A stretch of 64,000 bases of DNA. It comes from Lujinxingia sediminis (lineage in GTDB: Bacteria; Myxococcota_A; Bradymonadia; Bradymonadales; Bradymonadaceae). Positions 39,024 to 48,400 of this stretch are shown piece by piece (the first letter of the stretch is position 1; each line of letters starts with the position of its first letter). The stretch is from NCBI RefSeq assembly GCF_004005565.1, contig NZ_SADD01000012.1, positions 124,001 through 188,000 on the forward strand. The letters run 5' to 3'. The position numbers were made by a program, and so were the translations under genes. The notes beneath the pieces are model-generated. The model did no database searches. It was not told the origin of the DNA and saw only the letters and a program-made list of their open reading frames with translations.

Positions 39024-39662
39024 ATGAACGCAAACGTATCCTTCCGGAACATGGATTCGTCGGCATCGCTTCGCAATTACGCTACGGCCAAGCTGGAGCG
39101 CATCTGCGACAAGTATGTTCAGGGCAAGATCGACGCCTCGGTCGTGATGACCGTCGAGAAGTTCTGGCACATCGCCGACTTCACGCTGCAGATCAAGAAC
39201 CTGACGGTGAAGGGGGCGGAGCGCAGCGAGGATATGTACAGCTCGATCGACCTGGCGCTCGATAAAATTGAGAAGCAGCTGCGTCGTCACAAGGATCGCC
39301 TTCGTGACCATAAGCCGACCAACGGTCAGGCCAAGATGTTCAAGATGGCGGTTGTCTCGCCGATCGCCGCAGAGCCGGCCGGCGAAGTCGACAGCGAGTT
39401 CGCCGAGGACTACGAGCTCTACCCGGAGCCGGAGGCTGGCGAAGATGTGCCGGTGGTCGAGACGGTCAATACGCCGTCGGGCCGTGTCTCCGTGCTGCGC
39501 AACAAGCTCTATGAGGCCAAGCCCATGAGCATTGATGAGGCGGTGTTGCAGCTGGACCTTCTCGAAGATCGTCAGTTCTTTGTGTTCACCAACGCCGAGA
39601 CCCAGGCGATCAACGTGGTCTACAAGCGTGACGATAAGAATGTGGGCGTGATCGAGACCTGA
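39024..39662 (+). CDS. hpf: Ribosome hibernation promoting factor, long form
   Basis: A 212-residue long HPF. The N-terminal half is the HPF/YfiA beta-alpha-beta domain that sits in the 30S decoding centre (SSASLRNYATAKLERI, then SSIDLALDKIEKQLRRHKDRLRDHK). After an acidic linker, the C-terminal domain (about 155-212, KPMSIDEAVLQLDLLEDRQFFVFTNAETQAINVVYKRDD) is the dimerisation domain that pairs two 70S ribosomes into inactive 100S particles. GGAG lies five bases before ATG 39024; a longer frame from 38904 is unsupported. A strong terminator follows. Confidence 0.95.
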   Translation: MNANVSFRNMDSSASLRNYATAKLERICDKYVQGKIDASVVMTVEKFWHIADFTLQIKNLTVKGAERSEDMYSSIDLALDKIEKQLRRHKDRLRDHKPTNGQAKMFKMAVVSPIAAEPAGEVDSEFAEDYELYPEPEAGEDVPVVETVNTPSGRVSVLRNKLYEAKPMSIDEAVLQLDLLEDRQFFVFTNAETQAINVVYKRDDKNVGVIET

Positions 39663-39718
39663 TCGACGCTTTTGCCTCCTGACGTCCACAGGGCGTAAGG
39701 GGGCGTTGTAGATTTGAG

Positions 39719-39758
39719 CCCCTCCCGACCTCACAGGATCGGGAGGGGTTCTTTTTTT
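39719..39758 (+). terminator. Rho-independent terminator after hpf
   Basis: CCCCTCCCGA (39719-39728) and TCGGGAGGGG (39739-39748) form a perfect 10-bp stem followed by TTCTTTTTTT. Confidence 0.92.
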
Positions 39759-39867
39759 GGGTTGAGTGTTTTAGCTTTGCGGCCAGCGACGCGGGGTGAG
39801 CCGCGGCGGCTCCCGAGCGAGATGGGGGGCGTGGATGATGGACGATGAAAAGATGTGAGGAGTGCAG

Positions 39868-41760
39868 ATGAGCGAATCGACGCAGAAGCAGGTGCCTTAT
39901 GGGTTGTGGTCGAGCAAGCTGGGGCCGGAGATGTTGGCCGGGGAGCTGCGCTTCTTGGATGTGTCGTGGGGCGGTAAGGGGCGGACGTTGGTATGGGCGG
40001 AGCGGGTCGATGGGCGCGGGGTGCTGATGGTGCAACGTCCCGACCAGGCCGCGCGTGCGCTCAACGATGAGCTCAGCGTCAGCGGTGGGGTGGGCTACGG
40101 GGGCGGTGAGTTTGATGTGCACGATGATCGTGTGGTGTTCGCGGCGTCGGACGGGCGTCTCTACGCTGCGGATCTCGATAAGGGGCGTCCTCGTGCGCTC
40201 TCGCCAGAGTGGGGGAGGGTGGCCAGCCCGGCGATTTCGCCCGATGGGCAGTGGGTGGCCTATGTGCACCGGGTCGATGATGAGGATGTGATTGCGGTGG
40301 TGCCCACCGACGGGTCGCAGTGGCCGGTGAAGGTCGCCCAGGGGGCGGACTTCTACATGCAGCCGGCCTGGTCGCCGCAGGGCGACAGGTTGGTATGGGT
40401 GAGCTGGGATCATCCGCAGATGCCCTGGACGCAGACGCGTGTGGAGTCGGCGGGCATCGATATGACCGGCGGGGTGGTGCGGGTGGGGGCGCGTGCGACC
40501 ATGGTGGAAAAAGAGGGGGTTGCGGTGCAGCAGCCGCAGTACTCACCGGACGGTCGTTGGCTGGCGTATCTGAGTGATGAGAGCGGCTTCTGGCAGGTGG
40601 TGCTTCGCGATGTGGAGAGCGGGGCGTCGCGGATGATCGTGCGCGAGGGGATTGAGTTTGGCGGGCCGCCCTGGATCCAGGGGTTGCGCTTTTACGATTG
40701 GACTCAGGACAGTGAGGCGGTCATCGCGCTGGGGAGTGTGCGCGGTGAGCATCACCTGGAGCGGCTGGGGGTCGATGGGAGCGCCAGGCGTTTGCCGGGG
40801 TTGAAGGGCTATACCTCGTTGGCCCAGCCGCGGGTTACCTCCGGGGGGGCGGTGGCGCTGATTGCGTCTTCGTCCAAACGCCCGCCGCGGGTGATCACGG
40901 TGGCAGCCAGCACGGTGCAGGTGCGGCGCTTTGCCTCAAGTGAGCGTCTGAAGGAAGAGGAGTTGGCCGGAGCGCAGCCGGTGAGCTGGCCGGTGAAAGG
41001 CGAAGATGGCGAGGAGATGGAGGTGCACGGGATTTTCTACCCGCCGACCAACCCGGCGTACCGTGCAGGTGGCAAGCCGCCGGTGCTGGTGATGATTCAC
41101 GGAGGCCCTACCGCCCAGAAGGTGATGGGGTGGGAGGCGCGTAATCAGTTCTTTGCCACCCGTGGTTTTGCGGTGCTCGATGTGAATTACCGCGGCTCCA
41201 CCGGTTACGGGCGAGCGTATATGGAGGCGCTCTCCGGCAAGTGGGGCGTGGCCGATGTGGAGGATGCGGTCGCGGCGGTGCGTTTTCTGGAAGAGGAAGG
41301 GCTGGCCGACGGCAAGCGCGCGGTGATTATGGGCGGAAGCGCCGGGGGGTACACCGTGCTCAAGGCTCTGGTGGATCATCCGGGCACGTTTAAAGCCGGG
41401 GTGTGCCTCTATGGGATCTCGGATCTTTTTGCCCTGCAGCGGGGCACCCATAAATTTGAAGCGCATTATAATGACAGCCTGATTGGTCCCCTGCCCGAGG
41501 CGGCTGAGCTCTATCGGGAGCGCTCGCCAATCAACCGGGCGGAGCGTATCAGCGATGCGTTGGCGATCTTTCACGGGGCCAAAGACTCGGTGGTTCCCCT
41601 GGATCAGGCCGAGGCGATCGCGGGGTCTCTGCGGCGTCGAGGCGTACCGCACCTCTACCACGTGTACGAGGAGGAGGGGCACGGATGGCGTCGGGCTCAG
41701 ACCATCGACCATTTCCATCGGAAGGTGTTGGAGTTTTTGGTGGAGAAGGTCGTGTATTGA
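39868..41760 (+). CDS. S9 family prolyl oligopeptidase-type peptidase
   Basis: A 630-residue serine peptidase of the acylaminoacyl-peptidase/dipeptidyl-peptidase group. Residues about 1-365 are a WD/TolB-like beta-propeller (SPDGQWVAYV, YSPDGRWLAYLS). Residues about 380-630 are the alpha/beta hydrolase: HGGPTAQ oxyanion region, nucleophile S491 in GGSAGG, acid D573 in HGAKDSVVPLDQ, base H605 in EEEGHGW. It has no signal peptide, so it is likely cytoplasmic and trims short peptides. ATG 39868 follows GAGGAG. The stop codon lies inside the first copy of a 91-bp tandem repeat. Confidence 0.92.
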   Translation: MSESTQKQVPYGLWSSKLGPEMLAGELRFLDVSWGGKGRTLVWAERVDGRGVLMVQRPDQAARALNDELSVSGGVGYGGGEFDVHDDRVVFAASDGRLYAADLDKGRPRALSPEWGRVASPAISPDGQWVAYVHRVDDEDVIAVVPTDGSQWPVKVAQGADFYMQPAWSPQGDRLVWVSWDHPQMPWTQTRVESAGIDMTGGVVRVGARATMVEKEGVAVQQPQYSPDGRWLAYLSDESGFWQVVLRDVESGASRMIVREGIEFGGPPWIQGLRFYDWTQDSEAVIALGSVRGEHHLERLGVDGSARRLPGLKGYTSLAQPRVTSGGAVALIASSSKRPPRVITVAASTVQVRRFASSERLKEEELAGAQPVSWPVKGEDGEEMEVHGIFYPPTNPAYRAGGKPPVLVMIHGGPTAQKVMGWEARNQFFATRGFAVLDVNYRGSTGYGRAYMEALSGKWGVADVEDAVAAVRFLEEEGLADGKRAVIMGGSAGGYTVLKALVDHPGTFKAGVCLYGISDLFALQRGTHKFEAHYNDSLIGPLPEAAELYRERSPINRAERISDALAIFHGAKDSVVPLDQAEAIAGSLRRRGVPHLYHVYEEEGHGWRRAQTIDHFHRKVLEFLVEKVVY

Positions 41761-41996
41761 GGGGCGCGGGGGTTTGCGGTGTTGGGGGGGCGTGTGTGGG
41801 GATGGTGGTGTGCGGGTTGAGGTTAGGTGGTTGTGTGGTTGTGTGGTTGAGGGGCGCGGGGGTTTGCGATGTGGGTCGATGTGTGAGGGCGTTGGGGGGT
41901 GTGCGGGTTGAGGTTAGGTGGTTGTGTGGTTGTGTGGTTGAGGGGCGCGGGGGTTTGCGGTGTGGGTCGATGTGTGAGGGCGTTGGGGGGTATGCG
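41759..41996. repeat. Tandem repeat, about 91 bp, 2.6 copies, G-rich
   Basis: Copies start at 41759, 41849 and 41940, each opening GAGGGGCGCGGGGGTTTGCG. The last (41940-41996) is partial. Copies 2 and 3 differ at two positions over 57 bases; copy 1 shares the ends but diverges in the middle. Each full copy ends in an 8-bp minirepeat of GGTTGTGT. The plus strand is almost free of C and has long G runs able to form G-quadruplexes. Copy 1 begins at the last base pair of the S9 peptidase stop codon. Confidence 0.9.
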
Positions 41997-42060
41997 TTTT
42001 GTGGGTGGGGATGTGGGGTGAGTTGTGGGGCGTTGGGGGGACCGTGGGTCGAGGGGCGGG

Positions 42061-42097
42061 CTGACCCACGGTTGGGAGAGGTTGTGTGTTTATGCGG
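42061..42097 (+). repeat. Dispersed 37-bp element, copy 0
   Basis: CTGACCCACGGT (42061-42072), 13 bases, then GTGTTTATGCGG (42086-42097). The same two blocks with the same 13-base spacing occur at 50477 and 50693. This copy overlaps the stop codon and last codons of the aldehyde dehydrogenase gene. Confidence 0.75.
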
Positions 42098-43598
42098 GTT
42101 TGAGGAGGCTCAGGGGGCCGGATTGTGGGGGGGCGGGGGAGAACTCGGCGGGTTGCTCCAGGCGCGCCTGGGGGTAGGTGCAGTAGAGGGGGGCGAGGAT
42201 GGCGGCGGGGCGGTGGTTGCCACTTTTTTTAATGCCGCCGAAGGGCAGGCGGCTGGAGGCGCCGACGGTGGAGCGGTTGAGGTTGAGGATGCCGCAGTCG
42301 AGCGCGTAGCTGAGGTTTTGGAAGCGCTCGGGGTCGGCGGTGAAGATGCTCATGGCCAGGCCGTAGTCGGTGGCGTTAGCGATGCGGGCGGCACCGAATT
42401 CGTCTGAGGCCTCATAGAGGACGATGTCGGGGCCGAAGAGCTCCTCGCTCTGGTGGTCGCCTTCCGGGTTGAGTTGGGAGGCGCGCCAGAGGGACGGGCG
42501 TACAAAGTAGCCCTGGTCCAGGTCGGGATGGGCACCACCTTCAAGGACGGGAATCAGGGTGCCGTGGTCGTCTTCGTGCTGGGCGCCGACGAAATCCTGG
42601 AAGCCTTTGCGCCCGGCCAGCGGGCCCATGAAGGGGGCCTGGTTGCCCTCGAGGGTGGGGTCGCCGGTGGTGACGCGCTCCAGGAGAGCGACCAGGCGCT
42701 GCTGGAGGTCATCGATGACCGAGGGCAGTGCGACCACGCGGCTGGTGGCCGAGCAGCGTTGCCCGGTGGTCAGACAGCTGGCCAGCAGGATCTCGTGGGC
42801 GGCCTGGTCGAGGTTGGCGTCGTCGAGGACGATCGCGGTGTTTTTGCCGCCCATCTCCAGGGCCAGAAGTTTCCAGGGTTGGTCGAAGGTGGCGCGACGG
42901 ATGCGCTGGGCGGTGGCAAAGGAGCCGGTGAACAAGACCCCGCTGACTCTGGGGTGGGCGCAGAGGGCAGCGCCGACCTCGCCGGGGCCCTGCACGAGGT
43001 TGAGGACGCCCGGGGGGAAGTCGGCCTCCTGTGCGCACTCGAAGTAGAGTTGCATGGAGAGGGGAGCGAGCTCGGAGGGCTTGACGATGAGGGTGTTGCC
43101 GGTGAGCAGCGCGGGGATGATGTGGCCGTTGGGGAGGTGGAGCGGGAAGTTGTAGGGGCAGAGCACGGCCAGCGGTCCGAGCGGGCGGTGGTGCCAGGAG
43201 CCGCCGGTGAGGCCCGGGGGATGCACCTGGCGGGTGAGTTCAAGGCCCTCGGAGCTCATGATATCGATTTTGGCGGTGAGAGCGCCGGCTTCGCCACGGG
43301 ACTCCCACAGAGGTTTGCCCATCTCGGCGGTGATTGCCTGGGCGAGCTCTTCTTTGCGGGCATCGAGGGCTTTGCGGAAGCGCTCGATGTAGGGGAGTCG
43401 TCCTTCGACGCCGAGGCGGTCCCAGGCGGGCAGGGCGCGGTGGGCGGCGTCGACGGCGGCCTCGACCGAGGCGGTGTCCCAGGGGGTTTCGAAGACGACT
43501 TCGTCGGTGCGCGCGGGGTTTTCGCGACGCAGCACGTTCTGGGAGCGGGCAGGCGTGGCCCAGTGGCCGGCGATGAAGTTGGCACGGGAGGAGATCAT
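42090..43598 (-). CDS. Succinylglutamate-semialdehyde dehydrogenase-like (AstD family)
   Basis: A 502-residue NAD(P)-dependent aldehyde dehydrogenase closest to AstD, which oxidises N-succinylglutamate semialdehyde in the arginine succinyltransferase pathway. Evidence: PYNFPLHLPNGHIIPALLTGNT (N150 active-site amide), ALEMGGKN with general base E248, TTGQRCSAT with nucleophile C282, and PFGGIKKSGNHRPAA near the end, all in AstD style. No astA, astB, astC or astE is in the window, so the true substrate is open. The C-terminal residues and stop codon lie in a dispersed repeat element. It converges with the S9 peptidase across a 329-base G-rich gap. Confidence 0.82.
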   Translation of the reverse strand: MISSRANFIAGHWATPARSQNVLRRENPARTDEVVFETPWDTASVEAAVDAAHRALPAWDRLGVEGRLPYIERFRKALDARKEELAQAITAEMGKPLWESRGEAGALTAKIDIMSSEGLELTRQVHPPGLTGGSWHHRPLGPLAVLCPYNFPLHLPNGHIIPALLTGNTLIVKPSELAPLSMQLYFECAQEADFPPGVLNLVQGPGEVGAALCAHPRVSGVLFTGSFATAQRIRRATFDQPWKLLALEMGGKNTAIVLDDANLDQAAHEILLASCLTTGQRCSATSRVVALPSVIDDLQQRLVALLERVTTGDPTLEGNQAPFMGPLAGRKGFQDFVGAQHEDDHGTLIPVLEGGAHPDLDQGYFVRPSLWRASQLNPEGDHQSEELFGPDIVLYEASDEFGAARIANATDYGLAMSIFTADPERFQNLSYALDCGILNLNRSTVGASSRLPFGGIKKSGNHRPAAILAPLYCTYPQARLEQPAEFSPAPPQSGPLSLLKPA

Positions 43599-43710
43599 GG
43601 GGGCTCTCGGGGCTCAAAGAAGGGGCTAAGGTGAGTCGTGAGCGGATTGTGTCATCGAGCCTGGTAAAGTCCAGTCGGAGCGTGTGGTGGGCAAGGGCCC
43701 GCGTCAAGGC

Positions 43711-45117
43711 TCAGGGGAAGATGACACGTTGAGGGATATGGGTGGTCTCGCTGCCGGTGGTCTGCCCCTGGTCGGCGTTGCCCCAGCAATAGACGTTCCC
43801 TTCGGCCAGCGCGCAGGTGTGAAGGCTCCCGGCGGCAAGGAGCGTGACATCGGTCAGCCCGGCGACTTCGGTGGGGCGGTAGACGCTAAGATCCGGGTGT
43901 CCGCTGCGGTAGGAGGCGTTGTTGCCCCAGCACTTGATCACGTCCTGATGGAGCGCGCAGGCGTGCAGGTAGCCGGTGGCGATCAGGGTGACCTCGGAGG
44001 AGAGGCCGGTGACGATGTACAGGGTCGAGGTCGGCGGGGTGAAGTTGATGTTGACGCCCCGGTCATGGCCGGCCTGGCCGTGGACGTTGTGTCCCCAGCA
44101 GCGGGCGGCACCGTAGCGAAGCGTGCAGTTAAAGTCCTGGCCGCTGTCGAAGGTGCTGAGCTCGGAAAGGCCCAGGACGCGTCCGGGGTCGGGGTTGGGG
44201 GTCTCTTCGTTCAGGTTGAGGTCGTGTCCAAGTTGGCCCTGATGGTTGTTCCCGAAGCAAAAGAGCTGATCCCCCTGGATGGCGCAGGTGTGGTTGGCGC
44301 CGGCGCGCACCCGGGTCACGTTTTGATTGAGCGCGTCGACGAGGCGGGGTTCGGCCACGCGGTTGAGGTCATTGGCCATGCCGGCGGTGTCCGAGTTGCC
44401 GATTGCTCCCAGTCCGTTGAAACCAAAGCACTTGAGGGCACCGTTTTGAATGGCGCAGGTGTGGAGAGCGCCGGCTGCCACGTCGCTCACGCCCCGGTCA
44501 AGTCCGGATACGGCGGTCGGAGTGGGGGCCGGGATGTCGAAGTTGGCGGTGATGCGGCCGAGCTGGCCGTGGCTGTTGCTTCCGAAGCACTTGAGAGCGC
44601 TGTGTTGAACGGCGCAGGTGTGGTCATTGCCCAGAGCCACCGCGGTGACGCCGCTCTCCAGCCCGGGGACCAGGAGCGGCCGATCGGATTGTACTAGATT
44701 CTCCAGAGCTTGCCCGAGCTGGCCTTTTTCGTTGTATCCCCAGCAGTAGAGGGCGCCGTCGACAATCGCGCAGGTGTGGTACTGCCCGGCTTCCAGGGCG
44801 GTGATAGCCGGCGGATCGGCGTCGGCGTCGGCATCGAGGTCGGTGTCGAGGTCTGAGTCGTTGGTGTCGGCATCGAGGTCGGCATCGGCATCGAGGTCGG
44901 TATCGCTCGTGTCGGCATCGTCCGTTCCGGCATCGAGGTCGGCATCGTCCTCATCCACATCTGTTGCCAGCGTCGGTTGGCAGGCGCCGATGTTGCAGAA
45001 CTCGCCGGTGAAGCAGTCGCTGTCGCTTTCGCATTGGGAGGGCGTGCACGCGGGAAGGGCGAGTGTGGCGAGGAGGCTCAGGAGCAGGGTACGCAGCGCG
45101 CGCGAGGTCGTGTACAT
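43711..45117 (-). CDS. RCC1-repeat lipoprotein with acidic stalk
   Basis: A 468-residue exported lipoprotein: signal peptide ending in ALPAC (C24), a short Cys-rich block (CESDSDCFTGEFCNIGAC), an Asp/Ala/Thr/Leu-rich stalk (about 52-100), and then seven RCC1-type repeats of about 50 residues, each with HTCA-x-G-x-L-x-C-W/F-G-N-x-x-GQLG. The repeats should form one beta-propeller, with disulfides between the repeated cysteine pairs. RCC1 propellers bind protein partners; here it is probably displayed on the cell surface. A candidate promoter lies about 50 bases upstream of the ATG at 45117. Confidence 0.85.
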   Translation of the reverse strand: MYTTSRALRTLLLSLLATLALPACTPSQCESDSDCFTGEFCNIGACQPTLATDVDEDDADLDAGTDDADTSDTDLDADADLDADTNDSDLDTDLDADADADPPAITALEAGQYHTCAIVDGALYCWGYNEKGQLGQALENLVQSDRPLLVPGLESGVTAVALGNDHTCAVQHSALKCFGSNSHGQLGRITANFDIPAPTPTAVSGLDRGVSDVAAGALHTCAIQNGALKCFGFNGLGAIGNSDTAGMANDLNRVAEPRLVDALNQNVTRVRAGANHTCAIQGDQLFCFGNNHQGQLGHDLNLNEETPNPDPGRVLGLSELSTFDSGQDFNCTLRYGAARCWGHNVHGQAGHDRGVNINFTPPTSTLYIVTGLSSEVTLIATGYLHACALHQDVIKCWGNNASYRSGHPDLSVYRPTEVAGLTDVTLLAAGSLHTCALAEGNVYCWGNADQGQTTGSETTHIPQRVIFP

Positions 45118-45162
45118 GGCGGCCTGGAGGAGAGGGCATCGTCAGAGTGTCAGTTCAGATCA

Positions 45163-45191
45163 GTGATAGCGAGCACGGGGCCCGGGTTCAA
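45163..45191 (-). promoter_or_regulatory. Candidate promoter for the RCC1 lipoprotein gene
   Basis: On the minus strand TTGAAC (45191-45186), a 17-base spacer and TATCAC (45168-45163), about 45 bases before the start codon. The rest of the 45118-45440 divergent gap holds no gene; I see no clear plus-strand promoter for the DUF4175 gene. Confidence 0.45.
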
Positions 45192-45440
45192 CCGGCATGG
45201 CGAATTCGTGTGGTAGAGGGTGTGTCGGCGGGCGAAGGAGTGGTGTGGGATTAAAGGCCCCGGGACCGACCGTTAGTGCGGAGTCGGAGCCCCGGGAGGC
45301 CGGAGTCTGCGTGGTTGTCGCGCGGATCAGGCTGTCCTAGAATTCGAGGCTGTCGTTCTGACCTTCTGAGGCGCCTGAGCGCTGAGCCGCGTAGCGAGCA
45401 GAGGCGACGCTTTCATCTGTGACCTGAGCCATGGTCCTTT

Positions 45441-48400
45441 ATGCACGACGATACCAAGCTGCCGCCGCCCGACGACCAGGGTGCAGAGTCCGGGGACGTG
45501 GGTGTTTCGCAGGAGACGCCTGAGGGCGCGAGCGCACCTGTGACGCGTTCGGAAGATGGGCGCGCGGAGAGCAACATTTCGGGTGGGGACGAGGGGGCTG
45601 GAAGCTCTGGAAACCCCCAGGTCAGCGCCTCGTTGAGGGCGCTGGAGGTGCTGCTGCGTCGCACCGAGCGCGATCTTCGTCGCCCGATTCTGTTGGAGGG
45701 GGGGCTGTGGGCGGCCTCGGGGGCGCTGGCCGTGGCGTTGAGTGCGCTGGCGGTGGCGGCGATGTTTGAGGTTCAGGGGGCGCTGGTCGCGCGCTGGATG
45801 TTGGGCGTGGGCTTGAGCTCGGTGGCCATCAGCGCGCTGGTGGCCCTGGTGCTCTTTCGGGCGCGGGGACGCGGAGCGACGACCACCGCGCAGCTGATCC
45901 AGCGTCATGAGACGAGCTTTCGAAACGATCTGGTATCTGCGCTGGAGTTTGGTCGACGTCTGAGCGCCGAGGGAGGGCGCCAGGCGCTGGCCGCCGAAGG
46001 GGTGAGCGCCGGACTGGCCGCCGCCCATGTGCATCGGGCGCTGAAGTCGGCGATGGCCCGGGCTCGGGAGCAGTCGCTGGCGCATCTGGTTCCGGCACGC
46101 GATCTGCGCGCGCCGGCGGCGGCCGCCGGTCTGCTTATGGCGGTGCTTCTGGGGGTGACGGCCTGGCAGCCGGGCTGGACGCTGGGGGTGCTCAGCGGCG
46201 ACCGGGTCGGGGCGTCGGTGGTCGGCGACCGGGTGCGGGTACGGCCGATTGTGGGGCAGATCGATGCGATCTTCGTGTATCCCGAGTACACCGGAATGCC
46301 GCGGCAGATGGCGCGGCTGGGTTCGGGTTTTATGGAGACGCTGGAGGGCACGAGGGTGCACCTGCAGCTGGGGCTGTGGCCGGAGGACTGGCAGAAGGTT
46401 GAGCTGGTGCGCCACTGGCAGAGCGATGCCGGCGAGGAGCAGGAGGTGCTCCCGGTGCAGCTCGGCGAGGGCCATCAGGGAAGCGTGAGCCTGACGTTAA
46501 AGGAGAGCGGGAGTTATGCGTTTCGGGCGGTAACGGCCGAAGGGGTACCGGTGGAAGACGGCGTTGAGCGCACCATTCGCGTGGTGGCCGATGCGCCGCC
46601 TCAGGTGCGTTTGACCTCGCATCAGCCCGGAGCGGAGCCCTTGATCGTGCAGCCCGATGATGTGCTGGAGCTCTCGGTGGAGGCTCTCGATGACTTCGGG
46701 TTGAGCGGGCTGAGTCTGGTGCATCAGTTTGGCGATGATGAACAGGGGGCGGAGCGTCAGTCGCTGGAGTTGAGCGAGCTGGCGTCGAAGCCTCAGGGGG
46801 TAGAGCATAGCCTGAGCTTCGATCTGGCCGAGCTGGCATTGCAGCCCAAAGATCAGGTCTTGATCTATTTTTCGGCCACCGACATCAACACGGTGACCGG
46901 CCCGGGGGAGGGGCGAAGCGAGGCGCTGGTGATCTATGTGGAGAGCCCGGAGGACCAGCATCTGCGCAACATCGCCGATCAGCAGGCTTTGCTGGAGGCG
47001 CTGCTTTTGCATCTGGCCGATGTGCTGGAGGCGCCGGTCGGGGAGCGGGTGGCTGAGGATGATGGGAGCTATCGCATGGAGGTGGCCGCCGGGCTGGATG
47101 CGGCTGCGCGCAGCGCGATCTACGAGCAGGGGGTGTCGCATCATCAGGCGCGCGAGCTGATCTTGAGTGAGCTTGAGGGGTTGCGCCAGCGGGTGGCCGA
47201 AGATCCGATGATGAGCGGGCGAAACGCCGCGCTTTTTGACGGGCTGGCCGCCCAGCTCAAGGGGCTTCAGACCGAGGGCAGCCAGCTCTGGGAGCGCTTG
47301 CAGGCGCGCTCGGAGCGCGGCGACCTGACGATGGGGCATGTACAGACGCTGGCCGACTTTAGCCTGCAGGTCGAAGACGAGTTGGAGAAGGCGCTTTTGC
47401 GTTTCGATGAGCTTCTCGCCCGGCAGAAGATGGAGCTTGTGGAGGCGACCGCCGAAGATCTCAAGGCGATGCGCGAGCGCTTGCGCGAGCTTCTGGAGCA
47501 GTACCGCGATACCGAGGATGAAGCGCTCAAAGAGGCGATCAAGCGCGAGGTGCAACGACTTCGTCAGCGTATGGCCGAGTTGATGGCGCGGATGCAGATG
47601 CAGATGGAGCAGCTTCCGCAGGATCACGTCAACATGGAGGCGCTGGAGCAGATGCAGATGGAGAGCGAGGCGCAGCAGATGGGCGATCAGCTGCAGTCGA
47701 TCGAGGAGCTCCTGGAGAAGGGGGATATCGACGGAGCGCTGGCAGAGCTCGACCGCATGGACGAGCTGATGGAGGGGCTGAACTCGGAGGTGGAGCAGGG
47801 CATGGAGCAGGCCGCCCCGCAGGGGATCTCGGAGCTGGATCGGCAGATGGGCGAGCTGATGGAGGATGTCAGCCAGCTCCAGGAGATGGAGCGGGCAATC
47901 GAGCATGAGACGCGGGCGATGGAGGATGCGCTGGCCGAGGAGCGTCGCGAGTCGATCCAGGAGATGGTGGCGCCGGCGGTCGAGGAACTTTTGCGAAAGG
48001 TGGCCGAGCAGGAGCGCGATCTGGGTCGACTGGAGGGGCTGGCGTTGCCGGCGCGAGATTACGGGCAGGTCGAGTACAACGCCGAGCAGGTTGTGCGTTT
48101 GCGAGAGCGGCTTGAGCAGCAGGACTTGCAGCTGGCGCTGGAGGCCGCCGAGGTCTCGGAGCGACGCCTGCGTGGGATGCGCAGCACGTTGAGCCTCTCG
48201 GAGCGCTATGTGCGTGATGAGGAGGAGCGCCATGCACTTCGGCGCGCCCGTGGGACAAGCGACGGGTTGGCCGAGCGCGCCGAGGCGATCGTGACGATGT
48301 TGCGCGAGTTTATGCAGCAGGCCTCCGAGCGACGGAGTCAGGAGCAGGGCGATCAGCAGGAGCGCTACGAGGAGCTGGCCGAGCGTCAGCAGCAGGCCCG

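Noticed and set aside
41685-42407. A 240-codon plus-strand frame across the 91-bp repeat
   Set aside because: It reads Gly/Val/Cys-rich junk through the G-rich tract and overlaps the well-supported dehydrogenase on the other strand.
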